A stretch of 64,000 nt of DNA. Origin: Marinobacter sp. S6332. GTDB taxonomy: Bacteria > Pseudomonadota > Gammaproteobacteria > Pseudomonadales > Oleiphilaceae. Within the stretch, counting starts at the first letter, position 1; the number at the start of each line of letters is the position of its first letter. This document shows, one piece after another, positions 45,723 to 54,890 of the stretch. A model generated the notes under the pieces. That model was given only the letters and a program-made list of their open reading frames with translations. It was not told the DNA's origin and did not search any database. The position numbers and the translations under genes were made by a program. The DNA lies in assembly GCF_023016045.1 (NCBI RefSeq), contig NZ_JALKAP010000007.1, positions 1-64,000 on the forward strand, read 5' to 3'.

Positions 45723-45814
45723 TTCATCGATAGGTTAGAGATGGGATAGACTTTAGGCAATTCATATTTGCAACATTCGCCGTCAATAGCGAACCGGACA
45801 GGCAAGAGGTTTTC

Positions 45815-46585
45815 ATGAGTAACTTGGCAAAAGAAACAGTGACCAGCGTTCATCACTGGAACGATACCCTGTTCAGCTTCAAGACCAGCCGTGACCCTGG
45901 ATTCCGATTCAAAAACGGCCACTTTGTAATGATTGGTCTGGAGTCTGAAGGCAAGCCGCTGATGCGTGCTTACAGCATCGCCAGTGCAAATTACGAAGAA
46001 GAGCTAGAGTTCTTCTCAATCAAGGTGCAAGACGGCCCGTTAACGTCCCGTTTGCAGAAGATTCAGGTCGGTGATGAAATTCTGGTGAGTCGCAAGCCTA
46101 CCGGAACTCTGATTTTGGATAACCTGCTGCCCGGGAAAAATCTCTGGTTGATCAGTACCGGTACCGGGCTGGCGCCGTTCATGAGCATCATCAAAGACCC
46201 TGAAGTGTACGAGGCCTTTGATAAAGTTATCCTCACCCACGGCGTGCGTTATGTTTCAGAGCTTGCCTATCAGCAAGAGATTGAAGAATTACCCGAAAAC
46301 GAGTTTTTCGGTGAGATGGTTAAAGGCAAGCTGGAATACTACCCAACCGTTACCCGTGAGCCTTTCCGCAACGAGGGCAGGCTTACTCGGGCCATGCAGA
46401 GTGGCAAGATAACCAGTGATTTTGGTTTGCCTAAGTTAAACCCTGAAGATGATCGATTCATGATCTGCGGAAGCCCGAGCATGCTGAAGGATACCTGCTC
46501 CATTCTTGATGAAATGGGCTTTAAAGAGGCCAGAGGCGGTGACATGGGGCACTACGTGATTGAGCGGGCGTTTGTTGAGAAGTAA
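45815..46585 (+). CDS. fpr: Ferredoxin--NADP+ reductase
   Basis: An FAD enzyme that exchanges electrons between NADPH and ferredoxin or flavodoxin. It has 256 residues. The FAD motif is RAYSIAS (RxYS), and NADP-binding segments are LISTGTGLAPFMSI and the C-terminal ICGSPSMLKD. The short C-terminus ending in FVEK is typical of the bacterial subclass. The ATG follows AAGAGG. It probably serves redox balance and oxidative-stress defence under the divergent LysR regulator. Confidence 0.94.
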   Translation: MSNLAKETVTSVHHWNDTLFSFKTSRDPGFRFKNGHFVMIGLESEGKPLMRAYSIASANYEEELEFFSIKVQDGPLTSRLQKIQVGDEILVSRKPTGTLILDNLLPGKNLWLISTGTGLAPFMSIIKDPEVYEAFDKVILTHGVRYVSELAYQQEIEELPENEFFGEMVKGKLEYYPTVTREPFRNEGRLTRAMQSGKITSDFGLPKLNPEDDRFMICGSPSMLKDTCSILDEMGFKEARGGDMGHYVIERAFVEK

Positions 46586-46641
46586 GGCTGCAGCTCGGAA
46601 GTTCAGTGCCAGTAACGGCAAACGCTGCGTGGCATTAGTGT

Positions 46642-46680
46642 GCAAGCAGGGCGGGAGTATAGTTCCTCCCTGCTTGCTTT
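46642..46680 (+). terminator. Probable terminator after fpr
   Basis: A ten-bp stem, GCAAGCAGGG / CCCTGCTTGC (46642-46651, 46668-46677), followed by a short T-run. The U-tract is weak, so efficiency is uncertain. Confidence 0.5.
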
Positions 46681-46728
46681 CAGAAGCGCTCGCCGTCACG
46701 TTGGGCGCTGAAGATTGAAGCGGTTAAC

Positions 46729-48150
46729 TCAGATCGCGATTCCCCCCAACTTTGTTTCCAGATATTCTCCAATACCTTCCTGAGCACCTTCCCGACCAAG
46801 CCCGCTATTTTTCATGCCGCCAAATGGCGCCGCTGCGCTGGTTGGGTTGATGTCGTTAATACCAATAATGCCGAAATCCAGAGCTTCAAATGCGCGCATC
46901 GCTGTCGTCATGTTGTTGCTGTAGATGTAAGCCGCCAGCCCAAACTCTGTGTCGTTGGCCATGGCAATCACATCGTCTTCTGAGCGATAGGTGATCACAG
47001 GAGCGACTGGGCCAAAGGTTTCTTCGCGGTAGATTTTCATGGCTGGCGTTACGCCGGAGAGCACGGTTGGCGCATAGAAGTAGCCGTTTGAAAGGCCGTT
47101 TTCTGTTAAACGCTGCCCACCGGTTTCCAATGTCGCGCCTTGGGCAATTGCATCCTGAACCTGAGCATCGACCTTCTGGATGGCGTGTTCATTGATCAAC
47201 GGTCCGATGCCAACGCCTTCGGACATCCCATTACCTGCTATCAGGCGATTGGCCCGGCTGGTTAGTTCCGAAATAAACGGTTTCAGGTGGTCCTCGTGCA
47301 CAAATATCCGGTTAGGGCTAATGCAGGCCTGACCGGTATTAAGAAACTTCACCAGAGACAGACCTTTCGCTGCGTGCACTGGATCGGCATCGGGGAACAC
47401 AATGGCGGGTGCATGTCCGCCAAGTTCCATAGATACTCGCTTCATGTTGGCTGCCGCCAGCGCGTTCAACTTTTTGCCAACGGGAGTGGAGCCGGTGAAC
47501 GTCAGTTTTCGGACTCTTGGGTCAGTACAAAAAGCATCGCCCACCCGCTCTGGATCCCGCACAGTGAGCATGTTGATGACGCCAGCGGGAAAGCCTGCTT
47601 CTGCAAAGATCTCGACCATGGCCTTAGCGCACAAGGGCGTGCTTTCAGCGGGTTTCAGTATTACCGTGCAGCCGGCAGCTAATGCAGGTGCCAGCTTGCG
47701 CGTAATCATGGAAATCGGGTAGTTCCACGGTGTTATTGCGCCGACCACACCCACGGGCGATTTCTGGACAATAAAGCGCTGATTTTCACGGGCGGAAGGA
47801 ATGCTTTGCCCATATACACGTTTGGCTTCTTCAGCGAACCACAGCAGGAAATCTGCACCGTACTGTACTTCGTTGAGTGATGCTTTCAGGGGTTTTCCCT
47901 GTTCGCGGGTCATCAATTCAGCTAGCTCACGCTTCTGCCGAATCATCAGCTCCCAAGCCCGGTAAAGCAGTTGGGAACGATAATAAGCCGTGGTTTTCTT
48001 CCATTCTTTAAAGGCGCAATCTGCGGCCGCGATGGCGGCCTCAATGTCTTGGTTTGTGCAATTGGGCACTTGCCCGATGATCTCGCCCGTTGCCGGATTG
48101 GTGACCGAGAGCTCAGAGCGCCCGGTTAACCATTCACCGTTTATGTACAT
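46729..48150 (-). CDS. NAD(P)-dependent aldehyde dehydrogenase, succinate-semialdehyde dehydrogenase-like
   Basis: Oxidises an aldehyde to its acid. It has 473 residues of the ALDH superfamily, closest in layout to GabD/SSADH. Catalytic E242 (MELGGHAP) and C276 (NTGQACISPNR) are present; the cofactor site is AITPWNYPI and KPAESTP. It is the last gene of a leftward group with an acyl-CoA dehydrogenase, an acetoacetyl-CoA reductase and malonyl-CoA decarboxylase. In that setting malonate or succinate semialdehyde is a plausible substrate, but no choice can be made from sequence alone. Confidence 0.85.
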   Translation of the reverse strand: MYINGEWLTGRSELSVTNPATGEIIGQVPNCTNQDIEAAIAAADCAFKEWKKTTAYYRSQLLYRAWELMIRQKRELAELMTREQGKPLKASLNEVQYGADFLLWFAEEAKRVYGQSIPSARENQRFIVQKSPVGVVGAITPWNYPISMITRKLAPALAAGCTVILKPAESTPLCAKAMVEIFAEAGFPAGVINMLTVRDPERVGDAFCTDPRVRKLTFTGSTPVGKKLNALAAANMKRVSMELGGHAPAIVFPDADPVHAAKGLSLVKFLNTGQACISPNRIFVHEDHLKPFISELTSRANRLIAGNGMSEGVGIGPLINEHAIQKVDAQVQDAIAQGATLETGGQRLTENGLSNGYFYAPTVLSGVTPAMKIYREETFGPVAPVITYRSEDDVIAMANDTEFGLAAYIYSNNMTTAMRAFEALDFGIIGINDINPTSAAAPFGGMKNSGLGREGAQEGIGEYLETKLGGIAI

Positions 48151-48173
48151 GAGGCTTTACCTTCTGGCTGGTA

Positions 48174-49952
48174 TTAGAATTCAATCTCTGGAAGCGCCAT
48201 TATGGCATCGTCACCAGATCGTATCGCGCTCAGATGTGATGAACAACGCGGTAAGATGTGGTCAATAAAAAAGCTGGTTGTCGCCAGCTTGTTGGCTGCA
48301 AATGTGCTCTGGTCACCCAGATCATTTGCCGCAGCGATAGCTGCTTTCAGCATCAACCAGCCTGCCGTTACTGTGGAGCTCAACATAAGGTAGTCGAATG
48401 CAACGGCACCGGTGAATTGGTCGTCATTACCCCGCTCGAGAACCACGCGTGTCGCATCCTCAAGGAAGGCGACTGCCTGGTCAAATTTCGCTTGGCGTTC
48501 AGCGGTTAACACACAATTGCGTTGCAGTGAGCCAGTGAATGGGCGCATGTCTCCAATCAGTTCAGCCATTGCCTGACCCTGATCACGAACGGTTTTCCGA
48601 CCAATCAGGTCCAGTGCCTGAATGCCGTTTGTACCTTCGTAAATCGGCAGAATTCGGGCATCACGATAGTGCTGTGCAGCGCCAGTCTCTTCAATAAATC
48701 CCATGCCGCCATAGCATTGGATGCCCAAAGAGGTAACTTCCTGGGCGATTTCTGTGCACCAGCCCTTCACCAGAGGTGTGAGCAGGTCCACTCGGCGCTT
48801 GTAACGAGCCCTGATACTGTCTGGCAGGCTTTCCGTATTGGCGTAATCGACGGCCACGCAGCCGGTGTAGGCGAGCCCGCGTGCAGCTTCGGTCAAGGTT
48901 CTCATGATCATCAGCATACGGCGTACGTCCGGGTGCTTGATGATAGGTGACACGCCTTGTTCGCCGGGAGCGGTGCCCTGAGTGCGCTCCAAGGTATAAT
49001 CCCGGGCCTGCTGATATGCGCGCTCGGAAATGGACACGCCTTGCAAACCAACGGTCAGGCGGGCGTTATTCATCATTGTGAACATGCATGCCAAACCACG
49101 ATTTTCCTCGCCTACCAAATAACCGACGGCGCCTTCATTGTCGCCAAAACTCATTACGCAGGTGGGGCTGGCGTGGATGCCGAGCTTGTGTTCCAGCGAG
49201 ACCGCCTGGCAGTCGTTTCTTTCGCCGGGCTCTCCGGAAGCATTCGGGAGATATTTGGGTACGGCAAACAGTGAGATGCCTTTCACCCCTGGAGGGGCAT
49301 CAGGCAAGCGAGCGAGCACAAGGTGGATAATGTTCTCCGCCATGTCGTGCTCACCCCAGGTGATGAAAATCTTTTGACCCTTTATCCGGTAAACATCGCC
49401 ATCCGGACGGGCCTGAGTCCGAATGCCCGATAAATCCGAGCCAGACTGGGGTTCGGTAAGGTTCATGGTTCCGGTCCATTGACCGGAAATCATTTTCGGC
49501 AGTAACAGCTGTTTAAGCTGATCGCTGCCCTTTTCTGAAAGCGCTTCAACCGCGCCCTGAGACAACAACGGACAGAGCCCCCACGCCATGTTTGCGGCAT
49601 GCCACATTTCCTGAACAGGAATGGCCAGTGAGAAAGGCAGGCCTTGGCCACCAAACTCCGGGTCAAACTGCAGGCTGGCCCAACCACTCTCGGCATACTG
49701 CTGGTACGCGCCCCGGAAGCCGTCCGGAGTAACCACGTTGTGGTCCGAATCCAGACGCACACCGGTATGGTCTCCGGTGACGTTGGTTGGCGCGATGACG
49801 GAACCGGCAAAACGCGCGGCTTCTTCAAGAATGGCGGCGACGACATCCTCGGAGGCATCTTCATAACCGCAGGCTTTGGCCATTTCTGAAAACCCGGCGA
49901 CGTGCTGCAGGGTGAACTCCATCTCCCGGGTGGGTGCTCTGAACGCTGTCAT
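48174..49952 (-). CDS. Acyl-CoA dehydrogenase, long form
   Basis: A flavoprotein that introduces a 2,3 double bond into an acyl-CoA. At 592 residues it belongs to the longer class with an extra C-terminal region, like the 3-methylmercaptopropionyl-CoA dehydrogenase (DmdC) group and related enzymes. Conserved segments are MNLTEPQSGSDLSGIRTQA, KIFITWGEHD and the flavin/active-site region GMGFIEETGAAQHYRDARI with YEGTNGIQALDL. The ATG follows GGGAGT. Substrate chain length is not evident. Confidence 0.88.
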   Translation of the reverse strand: MTAFRAPTREMEFTLQHVAGFSEMAKACGYEDASEDVVAAILEEAARFAGSVIAPTNVTGDHTGVRLDSDHNVVTPDGFRGAYQQYAESGWASLQFDPEFGGQGLPFSLAIPVQEMWHAANMAWGLCPLLSQGAVEALSEKGSDQLKQLLLPKMISGQWTGTMNLTEPQSGSDLSGIRTQARPDGDVYRIKGQKIFITWGEHDMAENIIHLVLARLPDAPPGVKGISLFAVPKYLPNASGEPGERNDCQAVSLEHKLGIHASPTCVMSFGDNEGAVGYLVGEENRGLACMFTMMNNARLTVGLQGVSISERAYQQARDYTLERTQGTAPGEQGVSPIIKHPDVRRMLMIMRTLTEAARGLAYTGCVAVDYANTESLPDSIRARYKRRVDLLTPLVKGWCTEIAQEVTSLGIQCYGGMGFIEETGAAQHYRDARILPIYEGTNGIQALDLIGRKTVRDQGQAMAELIGDMRPFTGSLQRNCVLTAERQAKFDQAVAFLEDATRVVLERGNDDQFTGAVAFDYLMLSSTVTAGWLMLKAAIAAANDLGDQSTFAANKLATTSFFIDHILPRCSSHLSAIRSGDDAIMALPEIEF

Positions 49953-49963
49953 GGTGTACTCCC

Positions 49964-50713
49964 TTAGCTCATGTACTGGCCGCCGTTGACCGACATGTTG
50001 GTGCCGGTCACGAAGCTTGCTTCGTCCGCTGTGAGATAGACAACGGCTCGGGCAATGTCTTCAGGCTTGCCAAGGTGGCCAACAGGGATGCCCGCAACAA
50101 TGTTATTCAGCACTTTTTCGGGTACCTGACGCACCATGGGGGTGTCGATGTAGCCGGGGGAAACCGAGTTTGCAGTTACGCCTTTGCGGGCGCCTTCCTG
50201 AGCAATGGATTTGGTGAATCCGTAAATGCCTGCTTTGGTTGCGGCATAGTTGCTTTGGCCAAACTGGCCTTTCTCTCCATTGAGCGACGAAATGTTAACG
50301 ATGCGGCCAAAACCGCGCCCGCACATGTTTTCGAACACTTGCTGGCACATATTGAACATGGAAGTCAGGTTCACATTGATAACCTGATTCCACTGTTCTG
50401 GCTGCATTCTCTTCAACGGTGCGTCGTTGGTGATACCGGCGTTGTTGACCAGAATGTCGATGGGGCCCAAATCCTGTTCTACAGCGGCTGTGAATGCTTT
50501 ACAGGCTTCAAAGTCGGTTACGTCGAGCGGGTAGATAGCCACGTCAACACCCTCTTCACGAAGGTTGGCCTGCCAGTCTTTTGCTTGGGCTGTGAACTCT
50601 TCACCGGGTAGGTGAGTGCCCACCACTTTCCGGCCCTGAGCGGCCAGTGCCTTACACATGGCGGTACCCAGGCCACCGGCTGCCCCGGTAATAACTGCGA
50701 TACGATTAGTCAT
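49964..50713 (-). CDS. phaB: Acetoacetyl-CoA reductase (PhaB type)
   Basis: An NADPH-dependent short-chain dehydrogenase that reduces acetoacetyl-CoA to (R)-3-hydroxybutyryl-CoA. It has 249 residues. Cofactor loop TGAAGGLGTAM (9-19), NNAG at 90-93, catalytic S142/S143, Y156 and K160. The PhaB-like ISSLNGEKGQFGQ segment favours PhaB over FabG. The ATG follows AAGGAGA. No PHA synthase gene is in the window, so a role in polyester formation is only one possibility. Confidence 0.85.
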   Translation of the reverse strand: MTNRIAVITGAAGGLGTAMCKALAAQGRKVVGTHLPGEEFTAQAKDWQANLREEGVDVAIYPLDVTDFEACKAFTAAVEQDLGPIDILVNNAGITNDAPLKRMQPEQWNQVINVNLTSMFNMCQQVFENMCGRGFGRIVNISSLNGEKGQFGQSNYAATKAGIYGFTKSIAQEGARKGVTANSVSPGYIDTPMVRQVPEKVLNNIVAGIPVGHLGKPEDIARAVVYLTADEASFVTGTNMSVNGGQYMS

Positions 50714-50740
50714 GGTGTTCTCCTTACTTTTCAGGGTGGT

Positions 50741-52108
50741 TTATTTCAAAAGTTTCTTGATATTGGATGACAGGGAAATGGTTCCCTGTGAGGTGTACTG
50801 GTTACTGCGATGTACGATTTTTGGAAGCTCGTATAGATAGTTCACCATCAACCCGGCTGATTGCTTTAGGCCTTTATCCGATGTGTCTGCCATCCAGTTG
50901 AGCCGCGCGAGTTGCGCACCATTGCTCAAATGGAAGTTTGCGACAGGATCGTTCGCACGGGAGGTGCCAGGCTTGGTCGAGCTTAGATAGGTCGCAGCCA
51001 GTTTCATGATGGCTTCTTGCTGGGTGCCAGTGGCATCCCCCTGACTAGCGAGCACGGGATCACGTGGCGGCGGTGTGTTGAGCCACTGTTCACCCCCAGG
51101 TAACAGCATTAGCTGGTCGGCTGGCGTGCTGTCCAGCCAGCGGCGGAAGCCGGGGATGGGTGACAGGGTGGCGAACTGTTTAAGCTGAGGGAACTCCACT
51201 TGCAGCTTGCTGACCACTTGTTTGATCAGGAAGTTACCGAAGCTGATACCCGCCAAGCCTTGTTGGGCGTTAGAAATCGAGTAGAAAATGGCGGTGTCGG
51301 CTTTATCGATGTCCTCTGTTGGCGCGTGCTCGTCCAGAAGCCTTTGAACATTGTCGGCAAGGCCATTTACCAAAGCCACCTCCACAAAAATCAGTGGTTC
51401 GTCTGGCATGTTCGGGTGAATAAAGGCGAAGCAGCGACGGTCGAAGTCCAGTCGGTTCTTGAGGTCGCTCCAACTTTTGATGGCGTGCACGGCTTCATAG
51501 GCGATCAACTTTTCGAGCATGGCACCACTGGAGTTCCAGCTGATCTCTTCCAATTGCAACAAACCGATGTCGAACCACGTGGCGAGCAGGTCGCGAAGAT
51601 CCGTTTCCAATGGCTTCAGCTGTGGATAATCTTTGCGCAGGCGAAGCAGTTCCTCTCGCATATCAACCAGGAATTTCACCCCGGAAGGTACCCCGTTGAA
51701 CTGCTTCAATAGTGCCGTTCGGCTGGGTATCAAAGCCTTGCGTAAGGACTGGGCGGCTTCTGTTTTCTCGTTGTGCTTGGCGTTGTGCCATTGATCGATA
51801 GCGCTCTCGACGGATGCCTCGTTAACGCCGTAATGCTCTGCAAGCAATCCCAGGAAGCGTGTCCTTCCGGTCGTAGTCAGCTTCAGATAGGCGCGGCCCA
51901 ACAAGGCGGCCCGCTTGCGAGCTTCTACCTGACCGCCATTCTCAGAGAGGCAGTCGTCTATCCACTCCTTAACGATTGCGATGTCAGATTCCGGGAGGTC
52001 TTCCGCAACGCTCAGGATGTCTGAGCCACGTCGGCCTACGGATTCCAGTCCACCTGAAACCAGCTTCTTGAAGGCCCTTTCAAAAATGCTTACGGGTTGC
52101 CTCTGCAT
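50741..52108 (-). CDS. Malonyl-CoA decarboxylase
   Basis: Decarboxylates malonyl-CoA to acetyl-CoA. About 455 residues from ATG 52108, which has GGGAG upstream; the frame upstream of that has no family sequence. The helical N-terminal oligomerisation domain is followed by the acetyltransferase-like catalytic domain. Family catalytic residues appear as S316 (ATLSPIPGF) and H393 (NFHLSNGA). IFYSISNAQQGLAGISFGNFL is the characteristic middle segment. No malonyl-CoA synthetase of the matB type is adjacent. It is the first gene of the leftward four-gene operon and is divergent from the MaoC gene. Confidence 0.92.
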   Translation of the reverse strand: MQRQPVSIFERAFKKLVSGGLESVGRRGSDILSVAEDLPESDIAIVKEWIDDCLSENGGQVEARKRAALLGRAYLKLTTTGRTRFLGLLAEHYGVNEASVESAIDQWHNAKHNEKTEAAQSLRKALIPSRTALLKQFNGVPSGVKFLVDMREELLRLRKDYPQLKPLETDLRDLLATWFDIGLLQLEEISWNSSGAMLEKLIAYEAVHAIKSWSDLKNRLDFDRRCFAFIHPNMPDEPLIFVEVALVNGLADNVQRLLDEHAPTEDIDKADTAIFYSISNAQQGLAGISFGNFLIKQVVSKLQVEFPQLKQFATLSPIPGFRRWLDSTPADQLMLLPGGEQWLNTPPPRDPVLASQGDATGTQQEAIMKLAATYLSSTKPGTSRANDPVANFHLSNGAQLARLNWMADTSDKGLKQSAGLMVNYLYELPKIVHRSNQYTSQGTISLSSNIKKLLK

Positions 52109-52179
52109 GACTGCGACTCCCTTGGTGCAAAGCGGGGTTGTTTGGATTGATGAGAGAAGGCTACCAGAGCATTTTGAAA

Positions 52180-52203
52180 AAACCAAGTAAAAGTACTTGG
52201 TTT
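52180..52203. promoter_or_regulatory. Strong palindrome between two divergent acyl-CoA operons
   Basis: AAACCAAGTA (52180-52189), four bases AAAG, TACTTGGTTT (52194-52203): ten-bp perfect arms. It lies 71 bp upstream of the malonyl-CoA decarboxylase start and 54 bp upstream of the MaoC start, well placed for a dimeric repressor or activator controlling both directions. The size and symmetry resemble TetR-type operators, but the binding protein is unknown. Confidence 0.6.
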
Positions 52204-52257
52204 GATGGATATAAACCAGTAGTGTAGTCGGTGAATGGATCAACATGAGGAAGCACA

Positions 52258-52689
52258 ATGCAAGAATTACACGGGTACTATCTGGAAGATCTGGAAATTG
52301 GAATGGAGGCGTTCTACGCCAAGACTATTACTGAAGCAGATGTGGTTTTGTTCGCGGGCATCAGTGGTGACGACAATCCGGTACATATTAACGCTGAGTA
52401 CGCGAAGACCACGCCGTTCAAAGAGCGGATTGTTCATGGCATGTTCAGTGCAGCACTGATTTCAGCTGTATTGGGTACGCGTATGCCTGGCCCTGGGGCG
52501 ATCTATATAGATCAGCAGATTAAATTTAAAGCACCGGTTCACATTGGCGATACGGTGGTTGCGTCTGCAAAAGTTATTGAGATAAACGAAGAGCGTCGCC
52601 GAGTAAAGTTGGAAACCATCTGCAAGGTGGGAGATAAGGTTGTTGCGGAAGGTGTCGCCACCAACATGGTTGATCGCCGCCCTGCGTGA
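52258..52689 (+). CDS. MaoC-like (R)-specific enoyl-CoA hydratase
   Basis: A 143-residue hot-dog-fold hydratase. The hydratase-2 motif GDDNPVHINAEYA is at 37-49, with catalytic D38/D39 and H43. FKERIVHGMFSAALIS matches PhaJ-type proteins. It would convert trans-2-enoyl-CoA and (R)-3-hydroxyacyl-CoA, complementing the (R)-specific reductase across the divergent promoter. A GAGGAAG-like ribosome site precedes the ATG. It leads into the hydrolase gene. Confidence 0.88.
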   Translation: MQELHGYYLEDLEIGMEAFYAKTITEADVVLFAGISGDDNPVHINAEYAKTTPFKERIVHGMFSAALISAVLGTRMPGPGAIYIDQQIKFKAPVHIGDTVVASAKVIEINEERRRVKLETICKVGDKVVAEGVATNMVDRRPA

Positions 52690-52703
52690 GTCTGGAGACT
52701 ATT

Positions 52704-53249
52704 ATGTTAATGGATATAGAGAAGTCCATCGTTGCGGTTATTGATGTTCAGGCCCGACTATTGGGTGGAGTGCATGAAGCCGATAAACTGGTGAATAACT
52801 GCAGTTGGTTGGTTCGTCTGGCAAAGCTGATGGATGTCCCAGTAGTGGGATCGGAGCAATACCCGGATGGGCTGGGGCCCACTGAAGAAGGTTTGCGTGA
52901 ATTGGTCGGCCCGGCCAATATATACGGCAAAGCTTACTTTTCCTGCATTGACGACCCCGGGTTCGAAAAAGCATTCCAGGCGCATGATCGAAAACAGATT
53001 GTCCTGTGCGGCATGGAGTCTCAAGCCTGCGTGATGCAATCAGCCGTCAGGTTGCTGGAGAAGGGGTTGGACGTATTTGTGGTGGCTGATGCCATTTCTG
53101 CACGTAACTCATACGATACCGAAGTAGCACTGCGTCGTATGGAGCAGGCCGGTGCCAGAATTGTCACAAAAGAAATGGTCGGATTCGAGTGGATACGACG
53201 TTCTGATGCGGCTCAATTCAAGGCTTTCAGCAAAGAGTTCCTGCGCTAG
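52704..53249 (+). CDS. Isochorismatase-family cysteine hydrolase
   Basis: About 181 residues from ATG 52704, which has GGAG at 7 bp; a GTG at 52686 overlapping the previous stop is less likely. The catalytic triad of the family is visible as D14 (VIDVQ), K76 (YGKAYF) and C109 (MESQACV), so it is a catalytic member, near the YcaC/hydrolase subgroup rather than true isochorismatase. Substrates in this family range from nicotinamide to ureido acids; none can be assigned. It is cotranscribed with the MaoC gene. Confidence 0.83.
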   Translation: MLMDIEKSIVAVIDVQARLLGGVHEADKLVNNCSWLVRLAKLMDVPVVGSEQYPDGLGPTEEGLRELVGPANIYGKAYFSCIDDPGFEKAFQAHDRKQIVLCGMESQACVMQSAVRLLEKGLDVFVVADAISARNSYDTEVALRRMEQAGARIVTKEMVGFEWIRRSDAAQFKAFSKEFLR

Positions 53250-53336
53250 TAAGTCACGGGGTCCTGATGCCTTGTGGCTAAGGGCCCCGGAGACCGTCAG
53301 AATAGGGTCCGACCAGGCAACCCGCGTTCCGAGAAC

Positions 53337-53372
53337 CCGTTACCCATGAAAAAACCGTTACCCATGAAAAAT
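53337..53372 (+). repeat. 18-bp tandem duplication over the kinase start codon
   Basis: Two copies of CCGTTACCCATGAAAAAA (53337-53354 and 53355-53372, differing only in the last base). The duplication produces two in-frame ATGs, at 53346 and 53364, each in the same local context. Confidence 0.8.
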
Positions 53373-54884
53373 CGCACCCCGGAAGAAGGGCTTACCGCCC
53401 TGACCGACGACGCTGAGCGCAACCGCTTGCTGGCGGAAATGGCTGAGCAGTCTACCGATATGATTTCCCGGCACACACCGGAGGATTGGCTGTTTATCTA
53501 TGCGTCTCCGGCGGTTACGCATTTGCTGGGCTATACGGTTGAAGAAATTGTTGGTATCTCGGCTTACGATCTCTACCATCCAGACGATGTTGAAGACTTC
53601 CGGTTACGGGCACCCACGGTGAGTTATGACCGGGGGTTGTACACCCATACTTATCGCTTTCGCTGTAAAGATGGACACTACATCTGGTTGGAAAGTACCA
53701 GCCGGTCCATTCGAGACCCGGAGACCAATGATATCCGGGAAATCCTTGTGGTGTCTCGGGATGCAACCCATCGAATCATGGCAGATAAAGCAAGCCGGCG
53801 TTTGGCGCGGGTGCTGGAGAGCACTCAGGACCTGGTTATATTTGCCAATCTGGATTTTACCGTTTCGCACCTTAACGAAGCCGCCCGGAAAGCTCTTGAA
53901 ATGGAGTGCATGGAATACAGCTCTTTCCCGCTCTCGAGGCTTGTGACCGAGAAGGGCCTGGCCACCTTGATGGAAGAAGGCTTTCCGGCAGCAAAGGAAA
54001 CAGGGAGTTGGCGTGGAGAGCTAACGATGCAAAACCTGAACGCATCTCGCATACCGGTCCTGCTCGAGCTCTTGGCTCACCGCTCCTTGCATGGGGATAT
54101 TGAGTATTTCTCACTGGTCGCTCACGATCTCACCGAGAAAAAAGCAGCTGAAGACCAACTCAAGCAGTATCAGGCCGAAATTGATCATGCCAGCCGGCTG
54201 GTCACTATGGGTGAACTGGCATCGAGCCTGGCCCATGAGTTGAACCAGCCACTCTCCGCTATGGTGAATTATCTCCGGGGCATTGAACGGCGTTTTGCGG
54301 ACAAGCCCACTCTCGCGTGGAGCGATGTGGAACTGCCGATTACTCGAAGCATCCGGACGGCGTTGAGAGCAGGTGAGATCATCCATCGGATGATGGATTT
54401 CACGAGAAAGCAGGAGCCAGTCGTTACTCGCCTCAATTTACGGGATTTGATCGGGGAGATGATCAACTTCTGCGAGAGTACGGCGGAAAGGCACAATGTG
54501 TCCGTAGTTTTTGAGCCCGACTTGAAGTTGCCAGACGTTAAAGGTGATCGGGTGCAGTTGGAACAGGTAGTGTTGAACCTGATCGTGAATGCTGTGGAGG
54601 CGAGTGGTTCTGCTGATCGTGACGACGCTGCCATTGTGCGAGTCAGAGTTGTGCCTCATGAGAGTGGGCAATTAAGAGTAGAAGTTGAGGATCAGGGGCG
54701 GGGGATTTCCGAGGTAGATATGTCTCGTCTTTTTGATCGCTTTTTCTCAACCAAGGAAACTGGGCTAGGAATGGGGCTGGCCATAAGCCGTTCATTGGTA
54801 GAGAATCTTGGTGGCGAGCTTTGGGCAGAAAACCTCCCTACGGGCGGCGCACGTTTTTCATTTACTCTCAATATTACTGACTGA
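53346..54884 (+). CDS. PAS-domain sensor histidine kinase (FixL-like architecture, no transmembrane segment)
   Basis: About 512 residues. Two PAS regions: about 28-150 (WLFIYASPAVTHLLGYTVEEIVG, DGHYIWLESTSR) and about 155-270 (second PAS with LARVLESTQDLVIFAN). The HisKA phospho-acceptor is in LASSLAHELNQPLSAM. HATPase boxes are NLIVNAVEAS (N), EDQGRGIS (G1) and GLGMGLAISRSL (G2). No hydrophobic segment is seen, so it senses a cytoplasmic signal; no haem-ligand assignment is attempted. The start is 53346 or 53364 within the 18-bp duplication, neither with a clear ribosome site. It is paired with the FixJ-type gene six bases downstream. Confidence 0.88.
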   Translation: MKKPLPMKNRTPEEGLTALTDDAERNRLLAEMAEQSTDMISRHTPEDWLFIYASPAVTHLLGYTVEEIVGISAYDLYHPDDVEDFRLRAPTVSYDRGLYTHTYRFRCKDGHYIWLESTSRSIRDPETNDIREILVVSRDATHRIMADKASRRLARVLESTQDLVIFANLDFTVSHLNEAARKALEMECMEYSSFPLSRLVTEKGLATLMEEGFPAAKETGSWRGELTMQNLNASRIPVLLELLAHRSLHGDIEYFSLVAHDLTEKKAAEDQLKQYQAEIDHASRLVTMGELASSLAHELNQPLSAMVNYLRGIERRFADKPTLAWSDVELPITRSIRTALRAGEIIHRMMDFTRKQEPVVTRLNLRDLIGEMINFCESTAERHNVSVVFEPDLKLPDVKGDRVQLEQVVLNLIVNAVEASGSADRDDAAIVRVRVVPHESGQLRVEVEDQGRGISEVDMSRLFDRFFSTKETGLGMGLAISRSLVENLGGELWAENLPTGGARFSFTLNITD

Positions 54885-54890
54885 TAATTC

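Noticed and set aside
45671..45922. N-terminal extension of the LysR frame
   Set aside because: It covers the divergent promoter, the palindrome and the start of fpr; the canonical LysR N-terminus begins at 45670.
52109..52258. Upstream extension of the malonyl-CoA decarboxylase frame
   Set aside because: It overlaps the palindrome and promoter region and has no family sequence; ATG 52108 has a good ribosome site.
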